From positions 71,124,372 through 71,188,371 of the forward strand of contig OY970824.1 of NCBI GenBank assembly GCA_963853835.1: 64,000 nt of DNA, written 5' to 3'. The position numbers were made by a program, and so were the translations under genes. The notes under the pieces are model-generated. The model saw only the letters and a list, made by a program, of their open reading frames with translations, was not told the origin of the DNA and did not search any database. Positions 1 to 11,800 of the stretch are shown here, in pieces. The DNA comes from Calendula officinalis (lineage: Eukaryota > Streptophyta > Magnoliopsida > Asterales > Asteraceae). The first letter of the stretch is position 1. Each line of letters opens with the position of its first letter.

Positions 1-62
1 AAAATAATTAAACAAAAAAAAAACCATTTTTTTTTAGGATGGTTGAATGATTAAGAACTTAC

Positions 63-691
63 CATGAAATGAAAACATCACCAACTCTTTCGAACACAGT
101 GAGTATTGCAACAATCACCCTACAAACAAAGAAATGACAACCAATAAATCAACATTTATATGTAATTCTCACATTTTCCTTTTAAGAATCCCCGTGACAT
201 TTCAATAGTATTACATTAGTATCATTGTCTAAGTGCATGACCCAAGTGGGCCTATTTTTGCGTCCTTAATTCTTCACGAAAAGGCCGGATTTTGTAAAGT
301 TGAAGTTATAAAATTTAAAGCAATGAACAACTTTCAACTTATAATTATATTGATATGATAATTAATACCATACATATTAATCATTAATGTTTGTTATGCT
401 AAAATAAGATAAACATACCCCACATTCATTTTGTTAAATCAATTTGAAAATTTGAAGAAAAGAAAGCACTTACCAATATTGACACCAAAATCGTAACTCT
501 GCATTTCCTACATTATGCTTCTCTATGGTTTTAAAACATTCGAAAGCTGGATAAGCGTATCCAAGAATTAACCTGCATCCGTTACCAAACATCAAAATTC
601 CACTATTTGTAACCAAATACCTCAATTCATAATACCAGAGAAAATTTAAAAAAACTTACACGAGACTACTTGTGATCAATTCTCCCAACAT
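63..691 (-). CDS. HVA22-like protein (TB2/DP1/HVA22 family), 5' part, three exons
   Basis: Seen: three coding exons on the minus strand at 660-691, 474-572 and 63-119, each bounded by GT donors (GTAAGT in all three) and AG acceptors, with phases that join without a shift. They give the first 62 codons, including the motifs GYAYPAFECFKTIEK, LRFWCQYW and FERVGDVFISW. Known: this motif order is typical of the TB2/DP1/HVA22 family, ER membrane proteins with hairpin membrane segments that bend tubular ER and act in vesicle traffic and stress responses; the short start MLGELI resembles the HVA22 h/i/j type. The rest of the gene lies left of base 1; bases 1-62 are intron. Introns are 573-659 and 120-473. 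No exon is long enough to show up as an open frame, so simple ORF calling misses the gene. Family assignment is confident; the exact paralogue is not resolved. Confidence 0.9.
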
Positions 692-1230
692 CTTCTAGTT
701 TCTTCCCTTTGCCGCCAAAAAATATATGCAAAATTCACTGTAGAAATGGAAACAGGAATTAATCAGCATCATAATCAAAATGTTATGAACTTTAATTAAT
801 ACGAATATTAACAATTTAGCATTAGCATTAGCATGATTGATCCACAATCACAATAGAATTCCCAACAATACTTGTAGTTTCCCTAAAACGAATTCTCGTA
901 ATCAAAAGTTAAAACTTCATGACATGAATTGATCGGAACAAAATCCAATTGAAATCAAATTAGGAAACTCGAATGAACTTCAACTTCCTTACCAAGTAAC
1001 CAAAAATACTATCAGAAAGTTAAAAACCCGAAACAGAGGGAGAAATGAAGAGGATTACCTTAGTTGGAAAAGATAAAGGATTTTGAATCGATAATCTGTG
1101 TAGTTTGTAGATATTGACGAATCTTGAAATTGAATGCGTGAAACCTTTAAATTGAGAGAGAATAATAAATTTTGATTGTGTATAATTGCGTATGTAAGCA
1201 TCTACAACTCTCTCTATATATATATAGATT
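692..1230 (-). promoter_or_regulatory. 5' UTR, probable leader intron and TATA region of the HVA22-like gene
   Basis: On the minus strand a TATATATATA tract lies at 1214-1226. A plausible leader exon ends at 1059 with AAG before GTAATCC, and the acceptor TTTCTACAG ends at 738, giving a 5'-UTR intron of about 320 bp (738-1058), then 46 bases of UTR before the ATG at 691. Splice sites are read by eye; the leader intron is inference. The copia-type element at 1436 sits only about 210 bp upstream of this TATA tract. Confidence 0.5.
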
Positions 1231-1435
1231 ATGAATGAAAATTAATTTGTGTTTGTTGATAAAGAAAGACGACAGCGGTTGGATTTGGAATTGGTAAAAC
1301 GTACAAGAGAACATGTTTGGAAACCACAGTTTACTTGCCTCCGACGGCTTTCTTCTTTCTTATTATTTTTTTATTAAATTATATTTTTAGTATAAAATAC
1401 ATATTTTCATCCAATAATTAACAAAAGTTTGTTAT

Positions 1436-1948
1436 TGTTAAATTCTGAATAAATTTTCATAAACGTAGATCTTTAGGCTCAAGAATAGTTAGTTCTTGAT
1501 CTGGAATAAGCATATACAAATGATAAATTTGCGGAATTAAACGAACATATTTGTATAGCTAAACAAGGTTTCATCATCATCTTTATATACAATGATTACT
1601 AAAAGCCCCAATTCTACATATAAATATGTAGAACGGTTTTGGTTAACAGGATCAAACGACCTTGAGGCTTAGAGTACACACACATACACGTTAAAACGTG
1701 GGTTTCAAGAACATCTAATTCTATACCTCTAGGTTTCTTTATATACTAGAAAACCTAGAGATTTACAAGGAAAAGATAATACTAAATCTTTTAAACTAAT
1801 AAAGATATACTATATCTTTTTACATTAATGATTATCTCCTAAATCTTTATTTGAATCTTGAACTTCATATAATCGACTTAGGTCCTTGTAGTTTAATAGT
1901 TTTGACATATCAAATCTTTAATGAATATTAATAATAATATTCCTAACA
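1436..1948 (-). repeat. 3' LTR of the copia-like element
   Basis: 513 bp, begins TGTTAAATTC and ends TTCCTAACA on the plus strand. It is essentially identical to 3517-4029. Confidence 0.85.
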
Positions 1949-1972
1949 ATCTTCCCCTATTTGATTTGACAA
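1949..1972 (-). other. Polypurine tract of the copia-like element
   Basis: The minus strand reads AAATAGGGGAAGAT directly against the inner edge of the left LTR, which fixes the element's orientation as minus. Confidence 0.6.
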
Positions 1973-2589
1973 AACTTATAGAATTAGCTAGGAATCTTCA
2001 AGTCTCTTCCCCTTTTTGACATAATCAAATCAATCCGAGAAACTTGAACTTCCCCTTGAATGATCAACACTTTTTCTTCCCCTAAAAGTGTGATATCATT
2101 CTTGTGTTCTTCAAGGCTATATTAATTACATTGAAAACCAACTATCTTCTATTTGAAGTTGAAGTAGAAACTCAAACTAAGCATCACATTCCGTCTAAAT
2201 ATAGTAATCAGCAACATCATATCTTGTATGAGAGACTTTCTTATCTTAGTCTTCAACAGATCTTTTCGTTAAGATTCGGTTGAATTGCAGTTACAACAAT
2301 ACATAACATCTTATGTAGTAAGACTTTCAACTTCTTCTTCAAATAAAATATAACCAATTATCTTCTGTAATCAATTGATAAAGATCAAATATGTAACAAA
2401 TAAAACTTTCCTTTATCTTCATCATGCCTTCAACCTGTGTGTGTGAATAATGTGATTCGTTTCACATTATTATCAGATACAATCAATAAACCGTAGTATG
2501 GAATGAGCATGGTGTGTGTCTTGCTTTCCAAAGTATGATGTATCGTTCAAAGAAAGAAATCAGTAAAAAAAAAATTTAATTTTTTTTTT

Positions 2590-2945
2590 CCGGTCAGTAC
2601 TGATTAATACTGATCAGTCAACGCAACAGCAGTAAATTCAGTTTATTACTGATCAGTAGTGGTGATTCTTCATTTACTACTGATCAGTAGTATTTTCGAA
2701 TCGGATCAGTAAGAAAATCTGCGAAAATCAGTAGTAAAAACTTGAGCATCGGATCAGTAGTAATCGGATATACTACTGATCAGTAGTGTTTGATGGATGT
2801 TGGATCAGTAGTAAATTTGTTGGAGCAGCAGTAGTAAAATCGAAACAAGATCAGTAGTAAAATTATACCAGCAGTAGTATAGAAATTGACCTAGCAGTAG
2901 TATTTTACTACTGACTAAGATCAGTAGTAAAAATTGAATTCCTAT
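2590..2945. repeat. Degenerate CAGTAGTA-rich array inside the copia-like element
   Basis: About twenty irregularly spaced copies of the octamer-like core ATCAGTAGTA or CAGTAGTAA, with variable spacers of 5-30 bases, separated by AT-rich sequence. It is not a regular tandem repeat. It occupies most of the interior where coding sequence would be in a full-length element. A related tract recurs at 53100-53275. Confidence 0.7.
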
Positions 2946-3502
2946 TGATGTATTGAATCTGAGCATTAACCCCAAAGTAACTCAATCTAGATACAAATTT
3001 CTTCGCAATAATTCTATGCAATTGATCACTCTCATCCAATCGAATCAATCCATCAGGTTGAATTGTCGCCTACTCTTCAATTAGTAAATTGATAGGAAGG
3101 AGCAGTAGTAAATTGATATACTCCAATTTTATTTTGTCCGTCGATGCCTGCTTTTGTACGTCAAAACCTCCCCAAAACAATTAACTGCGTTGGATCCCTT
3201 TTATTCGTCCCCTTCGTGATTTCATAAAATATTTACATAAAGATACATGGCTAAGAAGATGACATCACGTGGGTTACCTTTTACAGAAAAATCTTTTGGA
3301 CATAGAAAGGGTGTTCTTGAAAATTGAGTTCTGTTTTTGGGAGTAAGAACTTCAAAAAGCATGTAGGAATTGTTTCTTATAAAACAAAATAAATAGATAG
3401 ATAGATGAATAAAACCGTAATATCTTCTTGATTTTCTTTATACTTGATTCTTCGTATGATCATTGATAGATCCTTGTTTCAATCCAGATCTTGAGCCACC
3501 TT

Positions 3503-3514
3503 GCTCTGATACCA
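3503..3514 (-). promoter_or_regulatory. Primer-binding site (initiator tRNA-Met type)
   Basis: The minus strand reads TGGTATCAGAGC, two bases inside the right LTR. This is the standard minus-strand priming site of plant copia and many Ty3 elements. Confidence 0.85.
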
Positions 3515-3516
3515 AT

Positions 3517-4029
3517 TGTTAAATTCTGAATAAATTTTCATAAACGTAGATCTTTAGGCTCAAGAATAGTTAGTTCTTGATCTGGAATAAGCATATACAA
3601 ATGATAAATTTGCGGAATTAAACGAACATATTTGTATAGCTAAACAAGGTTTCATCATCATCTTTATATACAATGATTACTAAAAGCCCCAATTCTACAT
3701 ATAAATATGTAGAACGGTTTTGGTTAACAGGATCAAACGACCTTGAGGCTTAGAGTACACACACATACACGTTAAAACGTGGGTTTCAAGAACATCTAAT
3801 TCTATACCTCTAGGTTTCTTTATATACTAGAAAACCTAGAGATTTACAAGGAAAAGATAATACTAAATCTTTTAAACTAATAAAGATATACTATATCTTT
3901 TTACATTAATGATTATCTCCTAAATCTTTATTTGAATCTTGAACTTCATATCATCGACTTAGGTCCTTGTAGTTTAATAGTTTTGACATATCAAATCTTT
4001 AATGAATATTAATAATAATATTCCTAACA
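3517..4029 (-). repeat. 5' LTR of the copia-like element
   Basis: 513 bp, matching the left LTR with about one base change; flanked inside by the primer-binding site. Confidence 0.85.
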
Positions 4030-5332
4030 GTTACATAAACATTTACCCAAAGTTGAAGTCTGACTGACCCTTCAATGCTGTATTTTTTATTTTCAAACAT
4101 AATATAATTAATATTTATGATAAAGATATTTGTTGGGACATATAAAAATGACTTTTGATAATTAAAAAATATTCTGGACGAATTATTGTTCTAGACCTTA
4201 TTGTATGGATTAGGTGGTAGTTTCCTTGATGGAGAGAAGTTTGAATATGGCTGCCTGAAAATAACCTAAAGAAGGTCAACGTGACATGGAAGAATCCATT
4301 GGAATTATGACAAATTAAGGTATAAAATACTAAACCTAGCCTTTGAACACGCGTTGGACTTATTGATGGACGGACATATTGTTTTTATTTTATCTTACGA
4401 TCTTGACTTAGCAATTGTGTCATACATACGTACAATCCTAAAATTTCCAACAAATACGTATTTAACCAACCTTATTATTTTACTTGTTTTGCGTCCGTAT
4501 TCAACATTCAAGTGTGTTTGTTATGTTCTTTTTTTCTTCATAATTAGAAGCTTAAGCTTATTTTCAAGATTGTATTGTCAAGCGATCTTACAATCATACC
4601 CCACCAATCTTACACGCACAAGGACAAAGTTTTGGCTACAATCCTAAGACAAGGATCATGATAGTATGAAAAAAAAAATTAGGAATAAAATCGTAGAATT
4701 TAAGACAGAATGGACAATTTCTGTAATTTAGTCTAATTAGTATTGTATTCAGTTAAAATTAAAAATTTTAAAGATATAAAGAGGTCAATGGTCTTGGTCA
4801 TTTTCTTTATATGAATGCAAAGTGAAAGTGAAAGCAATAATGATAAAATAAAGATTTTGATAATTACAGCTCCACTGTCTTTAAATGCATTAAAAATGGT
4901 ACGGATGAGTATTTTCTAAAATTCAGGTGTCGGTTATAGATGGATGGCCAATTTATTTTATGCATGTCCTAAGACAACCCTAACGACTGTCATTATCAAA
5001 ACCCAAGCCAAAATAACAAACACAATTATATTGAAAAAAAAGGCATAATATAGTTCAGTTTCTCTATTCCTTTATAATTGAGTTAAGGGATTAAAATTGT
5101 TATTAATGGAGTTAGGGGCAAAAAAAATTTTGTTTTTGTTTTTTGTTTTTTTGTTTCCTTTTTTTTTTTTTTTTTTTGATATAATTGATAATAAGAGCGT
5201 ATCATGTCTTATGATAAGCCAAACATATAACCTGTCTATGCTATTATTAATTAAATTAATCAGGCTAATAGTAACGATGACGTGACTTGGATCATCCTGC
5301 CATGATTTTAGCATCATCTCAATTTTCTCTTT
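4030..5332. other. Intergenic, no gene seen
   Basis: AT-rich DNA with homopolymer runs (for example T17 near 5161). Short open frames at 4354-4647 and around 5072-5317 have no recognisable domain and biased, low-complexity composition; I regard them as chance. Confidence 0.6.
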
Positions 5333-5366
5333 ACTAGGAGGTACCCGCGCAATGCGGCGGCAGGTA
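5333..5366 (-). mobile_element. Helitron-like 3' terminus
   Basis: On the minus strand a GC-rich hairpin-capable stretch (CCGCCGCATTGCGCGGGTA) is followed a few bases later by CTAGT, the usual layout of plant Helitron 3' ends (hairpin, short spacer, CTRR). The matching 5' TC end was not located, so element length is unknown. The stem is imperfect. Confidence 0.45.
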
Positions 5367-5966
5367 CCCTGCTGACTATTTTTTGCGGTGAGAATTTCAA
5401 TCTTGATTTTATATGGTTACGTACTTATTCACTTTCAATTATTGATGAAGGTTTGGATGTAAATTATAAACACAGTCGTTTCAACCCCTAACAAACTGCA
5501 AAAATAAATTAACATCATGTCGAAATATATGCTCAAAGTAATACCTGTAATTTCAAAATATCAAAGATTAAATAAAGCATACTACTAATTCAAAGTAAAA
5601 AAAAATCTCAATTTGACTTTAGGCCTTTGTTATCTATGACTTTTGACAAAAAAATCATCGACTAACTAAAATTTTCTTTATATTTTAAATATTGTTCATG
5701 TTGATTTTTAGCTTTTTGGGTTTGCCAAATTAGCGTGGTTGATCAAATAAGTCAAAGGTATGCATTGATTACGTATCCGGACTTGATTTATATTAAGTTA
5801 GCTTACAAGTAAAAGAATTTGAGCAAGCCAAAGAGAGTATATAAATTTTTGATAAATTTAAGGACAAGTTAGTTAAAAAAAATTTCTAATAAACGCAAAG
5901 AAAAAAAGAAATAATCCAATTTTGAGACAAATCCATAGATTAAGTAGGCTGAAATGAAAAGAAAAA

Positions 5967-6220
5967 ATAGTTAGATTAATAATTTTTGTTAAGAAAAGTA
6001 TTAAATTTAACAAAAAAGATTTACCATTTTTTAATTTGAATGGGTCAACAAAATCAAACGCATGTCAAAGGCAATGAAGTCAACTTATCATTTTTAAATA
6101 GTTAGATTAAATAATATTTGTTAAGAAAAGTATTAAATTTAACAAAAAAGATTTACCATTTTTTAATTTGAATGGGTCAACAAAATCAAACGCATGTCAA
6201 AGGCAATGAAGTCAACTTAT
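5967..6220. repeat. Direct tandem duplication, unit about 131 bp
   Basis: 5967-6088 and 6098-6220 are near-identical copies starting ATAGTTAGATTAA and ending AGTCAACTTAT, offset 131-132 bases. Nothing coding is seen; a replication-slippage or unequal-exchange origin is inferred. Confidence 0.85.
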
Positions 6221-6299
6221 GTTTAAAGGGTCTGTTACGAAATGCATTTAGGATAACCAAAAATGTGTTTATTTATTTTTAAAATGAAAAACTATCAAT

Positions 6300-6373
6300 A
6301 ATCCTTGTAGTTGAGATGGTAAAACTTGAAAGTTGTAACCTCCAGGTCATGGGTTCGATACCTGGACCTTGCA
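6300..6373 (+). repeat. tRNA-derived sequence (SINE head or decayed tRNA)
   Basis: An A-box-like TAGTTGAGATGG (6308-6319) and a B-box-like GGGTTCGATACC (6351-6362) sit at tRNA-like spacing and are preceded by TCCTTG and followed by TGG. The acceptor stem does not pair convincingly, so a tRNA-derived SINE head or pseudo-tRNA is more likely than a working tRNA gene. Confidence 0.45.
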
Positions 6374-7093
6374 TTTTATTTTGATATTGAAATATTAAGA
6401 GGTTTCTTTAAATGGCAGGTTTGAATTCAGACATGCCATTTTTAGAAAAGTCTAATTTACTTTATAAAGTAGTATAAATAAGACGGAAGATATCACCAAA
6501 TGTTCGTATTTATGACAAAACCATTCTGGTACAAAAGTTGTGCAAAAGTCAACCATTCCTCCAGCAAATTTCGGTTTGTAGACTGACCAAATCAAGCAAA
6601 AAATGAAGAGACACCTTCGTTTGGACTCACGAAGGAGGGGACACGTTCCATGGCCGACGACGGACCCCCTTGGAGCCACAAGGGCCCTGTGCTACCCCTT
6701 AAACTTGGCCCAGAAACATAAATAATTTAGCCCTCAGCCCAAATGTGAATCCCATAGTACACAAGTCCCATTTTTTGTCTGTCATATGGATATCTAAAAT
6801 CCAAAATTTCACAGTTGAATCTCTCTCACTATCCATATCATTCGCCAGACGCCAATAGGTATCCCTCATCAAGATTGTGATGCTTTGACGTTTAGGTAAT
6901 TGCCTTGTGATCAAAGCTTGTGAATTTTCAGTCAACTATACAAATCTAAATTTTAGTAGTATAGCTTTTAATTTTGGGGTTCCATTTCTGATACACACGA
7001 TGAAAAAAATCTATTGAATTGTGGTTTTTGGTTTTATTTATGAAATTATGGTTTATTTTCTTGATTATTACCTAAATCGTTGATTATTTGACG
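6374..7093. other. Intergenic, repeat remnants only
   Basis: Includes a stretch near 6655-6720 (GTGCTACCCCTTAAA context) that recurs in diverged form near 17595, suggesting an old dispersed repeat. The minus-strand frames at 6452-6679 and 6699-6935 have no recognisable domain. Confidence 0.5.
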
Positions 7094-7098
7094 TTTAT

Positions 7099-8832
7099 TG
7101 TAACACACCAATTTTTCAAAACAATTTAAAACTTTGAATAAGTAAATTTAATAGCTAAAATCCACAATAACCAAGTTATGGTTTGAATAAAACATTTGAA
7201 TGATTACAAGTGCCAAAAATCGGTGTTACAATAATATCAAAACTAAGTCTTAGGGAATCAGATGGTACACCGAGCTTAATCATCCAATGCTAATACTACG
7301 GGCCGCCTAATCCTTAGCTCCCGAACCTGAGTACATAGACATAAAAGAAAACGTAGTACGTGAGACAAAAATTGTCTCGTGAGAAACATGGGTTTTAGAC
7401 CCGGTCATAATCAAATGCAATTAAATAATAATATTAGAGTATTTATCAAATTGCACATAAGTCCAACATAATCTCGAGCTTGCCCTAAGCTCACACATAC
7501 GCGACGGGTCACCCCGAAGCAACTCCCCCGATGTGGGTTATCATCAAAAGATCTTATGGTAATTGGGGTTCTCCCAAACTTACCGAGATCGTCACTCCCC
7601 CGTCTCGCGGGTTATCGTAATCCCCCTTTTTATCGGGTTATCATAGTCCCCCGAATTTCGGGTTATCGTTCACTTAGATGTACCACTCTTGCGCAGGGAG
7701 GTACCGCCCCAAGTAGTAATCTCTACTCCCCCACGAATGGGTTATCGTTTCCGGATAATTTGACTAACACATAATTGGTCATCAACACGAGCCTTAGCTC
7801 CAATTCAATCATCAATTTAACGGGTCAATGTCACAAATCATTTCATGGCATATAAACATTACAATCAATTTCTTTATCAAAACGTTTATTTAATAAAGAC
7901 TCTTTTAAATCATTTTAGTCATTGAAATCATTTTCCTATGTACTCATAAAAGATCACATGTACTCACCTTGGCAATGCTATCCAATACTTGTGTAAATCA
8001 ACACAATCTCTACTTCCAAAACAAGGAAGTACTTTCAATCCCAAGTCCTTCTTGACCTATTATCAAAATCATCACAAATCTAGTCATAAACCATAACTAA
8101 CTACTAGCTAATCCATTTTAACATTCCCAACCACCAAGTTCATACCACTTGGTGGAAATCTCAAACCCTAGTTCAAGATTTCTATTCATAAGACTGAAAT
8201 CTAGCTTGTACACATTGATTACAAGCTCACCATGAGTGTTTTACACTCATGATAGATCATCTTCCCCAAAGATGATGTGGTTGGTTCCCAAAACCACCAT
8301 TGATACCCATGAAAAGCTTGAAACTAAGGTAGGTAAGTAAAATAATCAAGAATCCTTACCTTTGATGAAGAAATCTCCAAGATTGATGAAGATTCAAGCC
8401 CAAGAACAGCAAAAACGAGCTCTCTCTCTCTAAAAACGGCTGGTAGGGTTTTAGGGGTGTAGGTGCCTAAACCCTAGCCTCAAATTCGTTATATACACAG
8501 AGCTCCAGAGTTCGCGATCGCTATCATAAGTTCGCGACGCGAACTTCGCGTGTCTGGCACTTCGCGATCGGTAACTGGTCGGGAAGTAGTTCGCGCCAAC
8601 ATGCCCAACTCCCTGTCGCTACTTCACGGCCGTGAACAAAAGTTCACGCCGTGAACTTTCCCCTTGCAGCAGGGCTGCACCTTTCGGTCCTTGGCTCGAC
8701 CCGGTTTCGCCCATAACTTCCTCATACGATGTCCAAATGACCCGAAACCAATTCCTACGGTTCTGAAATGAATTATCCTTATTTATCATATTTTTGTACA
8801 ATTTATTTATTTACAAAATCTCGGTCGTTACA
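7099..8832 (-). repeat. 3' LTR of the chromovirus element
   Basis: 1734 bp, TG...CA ends. It contains at 7525-7755 five diverged sub-repeats of a TCCCCC...GGGTTATC module, and near 8510-8610 several GTTCGCGA-type inverted and direct motifs, both repeated identically in the other LTR. Confidence 0.95.
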
Positions 8833-8848
8833 ACTATCTACCCCTTAA
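8833..8848 (-). other. Polypurine tract of the chromovirus element
   Basis: The minus strand reads TTAAGGGGTAGATAGT right against the 3' LTR, overlapping the gag-pol stop codon (8845-8847). This places plus-strand priming immediately after the coding frame with no 3' untranslated spacer. Confidence 0.75.
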
Positions 8849-11800
8849 GAGGATTCCGTCCTCGGAATCGCATCATAATCAACCAAGTTTGGGTAGCGTT
8901 TCTTAATCTCATCTTTGACTTCCCAAGTCAAATTTGGCCCAAGGGAATGTTTCCACTTGACCAACACTAGCTCAATCTCTTTGTTCCTCAATTTCTTTGT
9001 TTGGGCCTCCAATATGGCCTCGGGTTCTTCAATCAATCGGTTGGGTGCATCGACCCGCAAATCTTGAAGTGGGATAATATTCTCCACTTCACCCAAGAAT
9101 TTCTTCAAATTACTAACATGGAAGGTGTCATGGACACCTTGCAACTCGGGTGGAAGTTCTAACTTGAATGCTTGCAAACCGACCCGTTTCAAAATCTTAA
9201 ATGGGCCAACATATCTTGGGCTCAACTTGCCCTTCTTACCAAACCTCATCACGCCTTTCCAAGGCGACACCTTCAACATCACCATATCCCCGACATTTAA
9301 ATCATAAGGTCGCTTCTTCAAACTCGAATAACTCTTTTGGCGATCTTGTGCCACTTTCATATTCCTTTGAATTATTCCAATTTTCTCATTTGTTATTTTT
9401 ACAATTTCGGGACCCGTGAGTCTCGTCTCACCCGCCTCTAACCAACAAGAAGGCGTCCTACATTTCCTCCCATATAAAGCCTCAAACGGTGGCATCTTAA
9501 TGGTCGAGTGATAACTATTATTATACGAAAATTCAACTAACGGTAAATGTTCATCCCATTTACCACCAAAATCCAAAACACACGACCTCAACATATCTTC
9601 GACCGTTTGGATCGTCCTTTCACTCTGACCATCGGTTTGCGGATGGTAAGCCGTGCTCAATCTCAACTTTGTTCCTAATTCTTGTTGGAGAGATCTCCAA
9701 AACCTCGAGGTAAACCTTGCATCCCGATCGGACACAATTGACAATGGTACCCCGTGCAACCGAACAACCTCATCAACATACAATTTTGCCAATTTCTCAA
9801 GTGGCATGGTCTCCCTAATAGCTAGGAATAACGCACTTTTCGTTAACCTATCAACAATCACCCAAATGGCGTCATGATTCCTACTCGTCTTTGGAAGGCC
9901 AACAATGAAATCCATTGTGATGTCATTCCATTTCCCGGCCGGCACTTGCAACGATTGTGCAACACCATAAGGCACTTGGTGCTCGGCTTTCACTTGTGCA
10001 CACGTGGCACATTTTGATATGAACTTTGCTACCCTCGACTTCATCCCGGGCCACCAATAAATTTTCTTCAAGTCTTGATAAGTCTTTGTACTTCCGGGAT
10101 GAATCGAATACTTAGACTTGTGAGCATCATTCAACAACACTTTTCGGTTTCCACCGAATTTCGGGACCCAAATTCGACCATTCACGGTTTTCAACCCTTG
10201 ACCATTTTCCTCAAACACTTGGTTCTTTCCCAATCTCTCTTGTCTATACTCGTCCTTTCCCATCACTTCTAATTGTGCGGTTTTTATACTTTCAATGAAA
10301 CTAGATACTACATCAATCCGCATTAACTTAGCTTTAACCGGTTTTTCATGAACTTTTCTACTCAAGGCATCGGCTACCACATTGGCCTTCCCCTCGTGAT
10401 AGACGATTTCACAATCATAATCACTAATCAATTCAATCCACCTTCTTTGCCTCATATTCAAGTCTTTTTGTGTAAACACATACTTGAGACTTTTGTGATC
10501 CGTGTACAAGATACACCTTGTGCCATATAAGTAATGCCTCCAAATCTTTAAGGCGAAAATAATCGCCGCCAACTCCAAATCATGTGTTGTATACCTTTCT
10601 TCCGCATTCTTTAATTGTCTTGAGGCATAAGCTATCACTTTCCCTCTTTGCATCAAAACACAACCGAGACCTTTATTCGAGGCGTCACTATACACTACAA
10701 AATCTTCCATACCATCGGGTAGAGCGAGAATCGGTGCATTGCACAACTTCTCCTTCAACAAGGCAAAAGCATTTTCTTGCTTTTCCCCCCAATCAAACTT
10801 CACATCTTTTCTCGTTAGCCTAGTGAGTGGCACCGCCACTCGAGAAAAATCTTCAATAAACCTTCGGTAATAACCGGCTAGCCCAAGAAAACTTCTAACT
10901 TCGGTTGGAGTTTTCGGTGCTTCCCAATTCTTCACCGCTTCAATCTTAGACGGGTCAACTTTTATCCCGCTTCGAGATACTACATGACCAAGAAATTGCA
11001 CTTCCCGCAACCAAAATTCACACTTGGAGAATTTAGCATACAATTTTTCCCGTTTCAACACTTCTAGAGTTTGCCTCAAATGGTCTTCATGTTCTTCTTC
11101 GGTTTTGGAGAAAATAAGAATATCATCAATAAATACTATGAGAAATTTATCGAGAAAAGGTTTACAAACCCTATTCATGAGATCCATAAAAATAGCCGGG
11201 GCATTCGTCAAACCGAATGGCATAACTAGAAATTCATAATGACCATAACGGGTCCTAAAAGCCGTCTTCTCGGTATCACCTTCCTTGACACGAACTTGAT
11301 GGTAACCCGATCTCAAATCAATCTTAGAGAAATAATCGGCTCCTTGAAGTTGATCAAATAAATCATCTATCCTTGGCAAAGGATATCGGTTCTTAATTGT
11401 CATCTTATTTAGCTCTCGGTAATCGATACACATTCTCATGGAACCATCCTTCTTCTTCACAAATAAAACCGGTGCACCCCATGGTGACGAACTAGGACGG
11501 ATAAAACCCTTATCAAGCAAATCTTGAAGTTGAGCCATCAACTCTCTCATTTCGGTGGGAGCTAGACGATACGGGGCTCGGGCAATTGGCGTCGCCCCCG
11601 GGACTAAATCAATACGAAACTCGACTTGTCTCTCCGGTGGCAAACCGGGTAAGTCATCGGGAAAAACTTCGGGAAAGTCTCGAATAATCTTCACATTTTC
11701 AACCGACTTCTTTTCTTTTCTTCCATCAAGGATATAGGCTATAAATGATGCACACCCTTTCGCTAAACATTTTCTTGCCTTAATTGCGGTTAACAAGTTT

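Larger units (their letters stand above)
1436..4029 (-). mobile_element. Non-autonomous Ty1/copia-like LTR retrotransposon, minus orientation
   Basis: Seen: two 513-bp direct repeats (1436-1948 and 3517-4029), each starting TGTTAAATTC and ending CCTAACA. Next to the right copy on the minus strand is TGGTATCAGAGC, complementary to the initiator tRNA-Met 3' end as in most plant copia elements, so the right copy is the 5' LTR. Next to the left copy the minus strand reads AATAGGGGAAGAT, a polypurine tract. The flanks GTTAT (1431-1435) and GTTAC (4030-4034) differ at one base, an imperfect target duplication. The 1.57-kb interior has no open frame of gag or pol size, so it must depend on proteins supplied in trans. 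The LTRs appear to differ at one site (ATAATCG versus ATCATCG), implying a recent insertion. Confidence 0.85.

Noticed and set aside
4354..4647. 97-residue frame as a host gene
   Set aside because: No recognisable motif, hydrophobic and biased composition, no promoter context.
6300..6373. Functional tRNA gene
   Set aside because: A and B boxes are present but the acceptor and anticodon stems do not pair well enough.
7556..7774. A 72-residue frame duplicated exactly at 14160-14378
   Set aside because: It repeats only because it lies in both LTRs; content comes from the TCCCCC/GGGTTATC modules.
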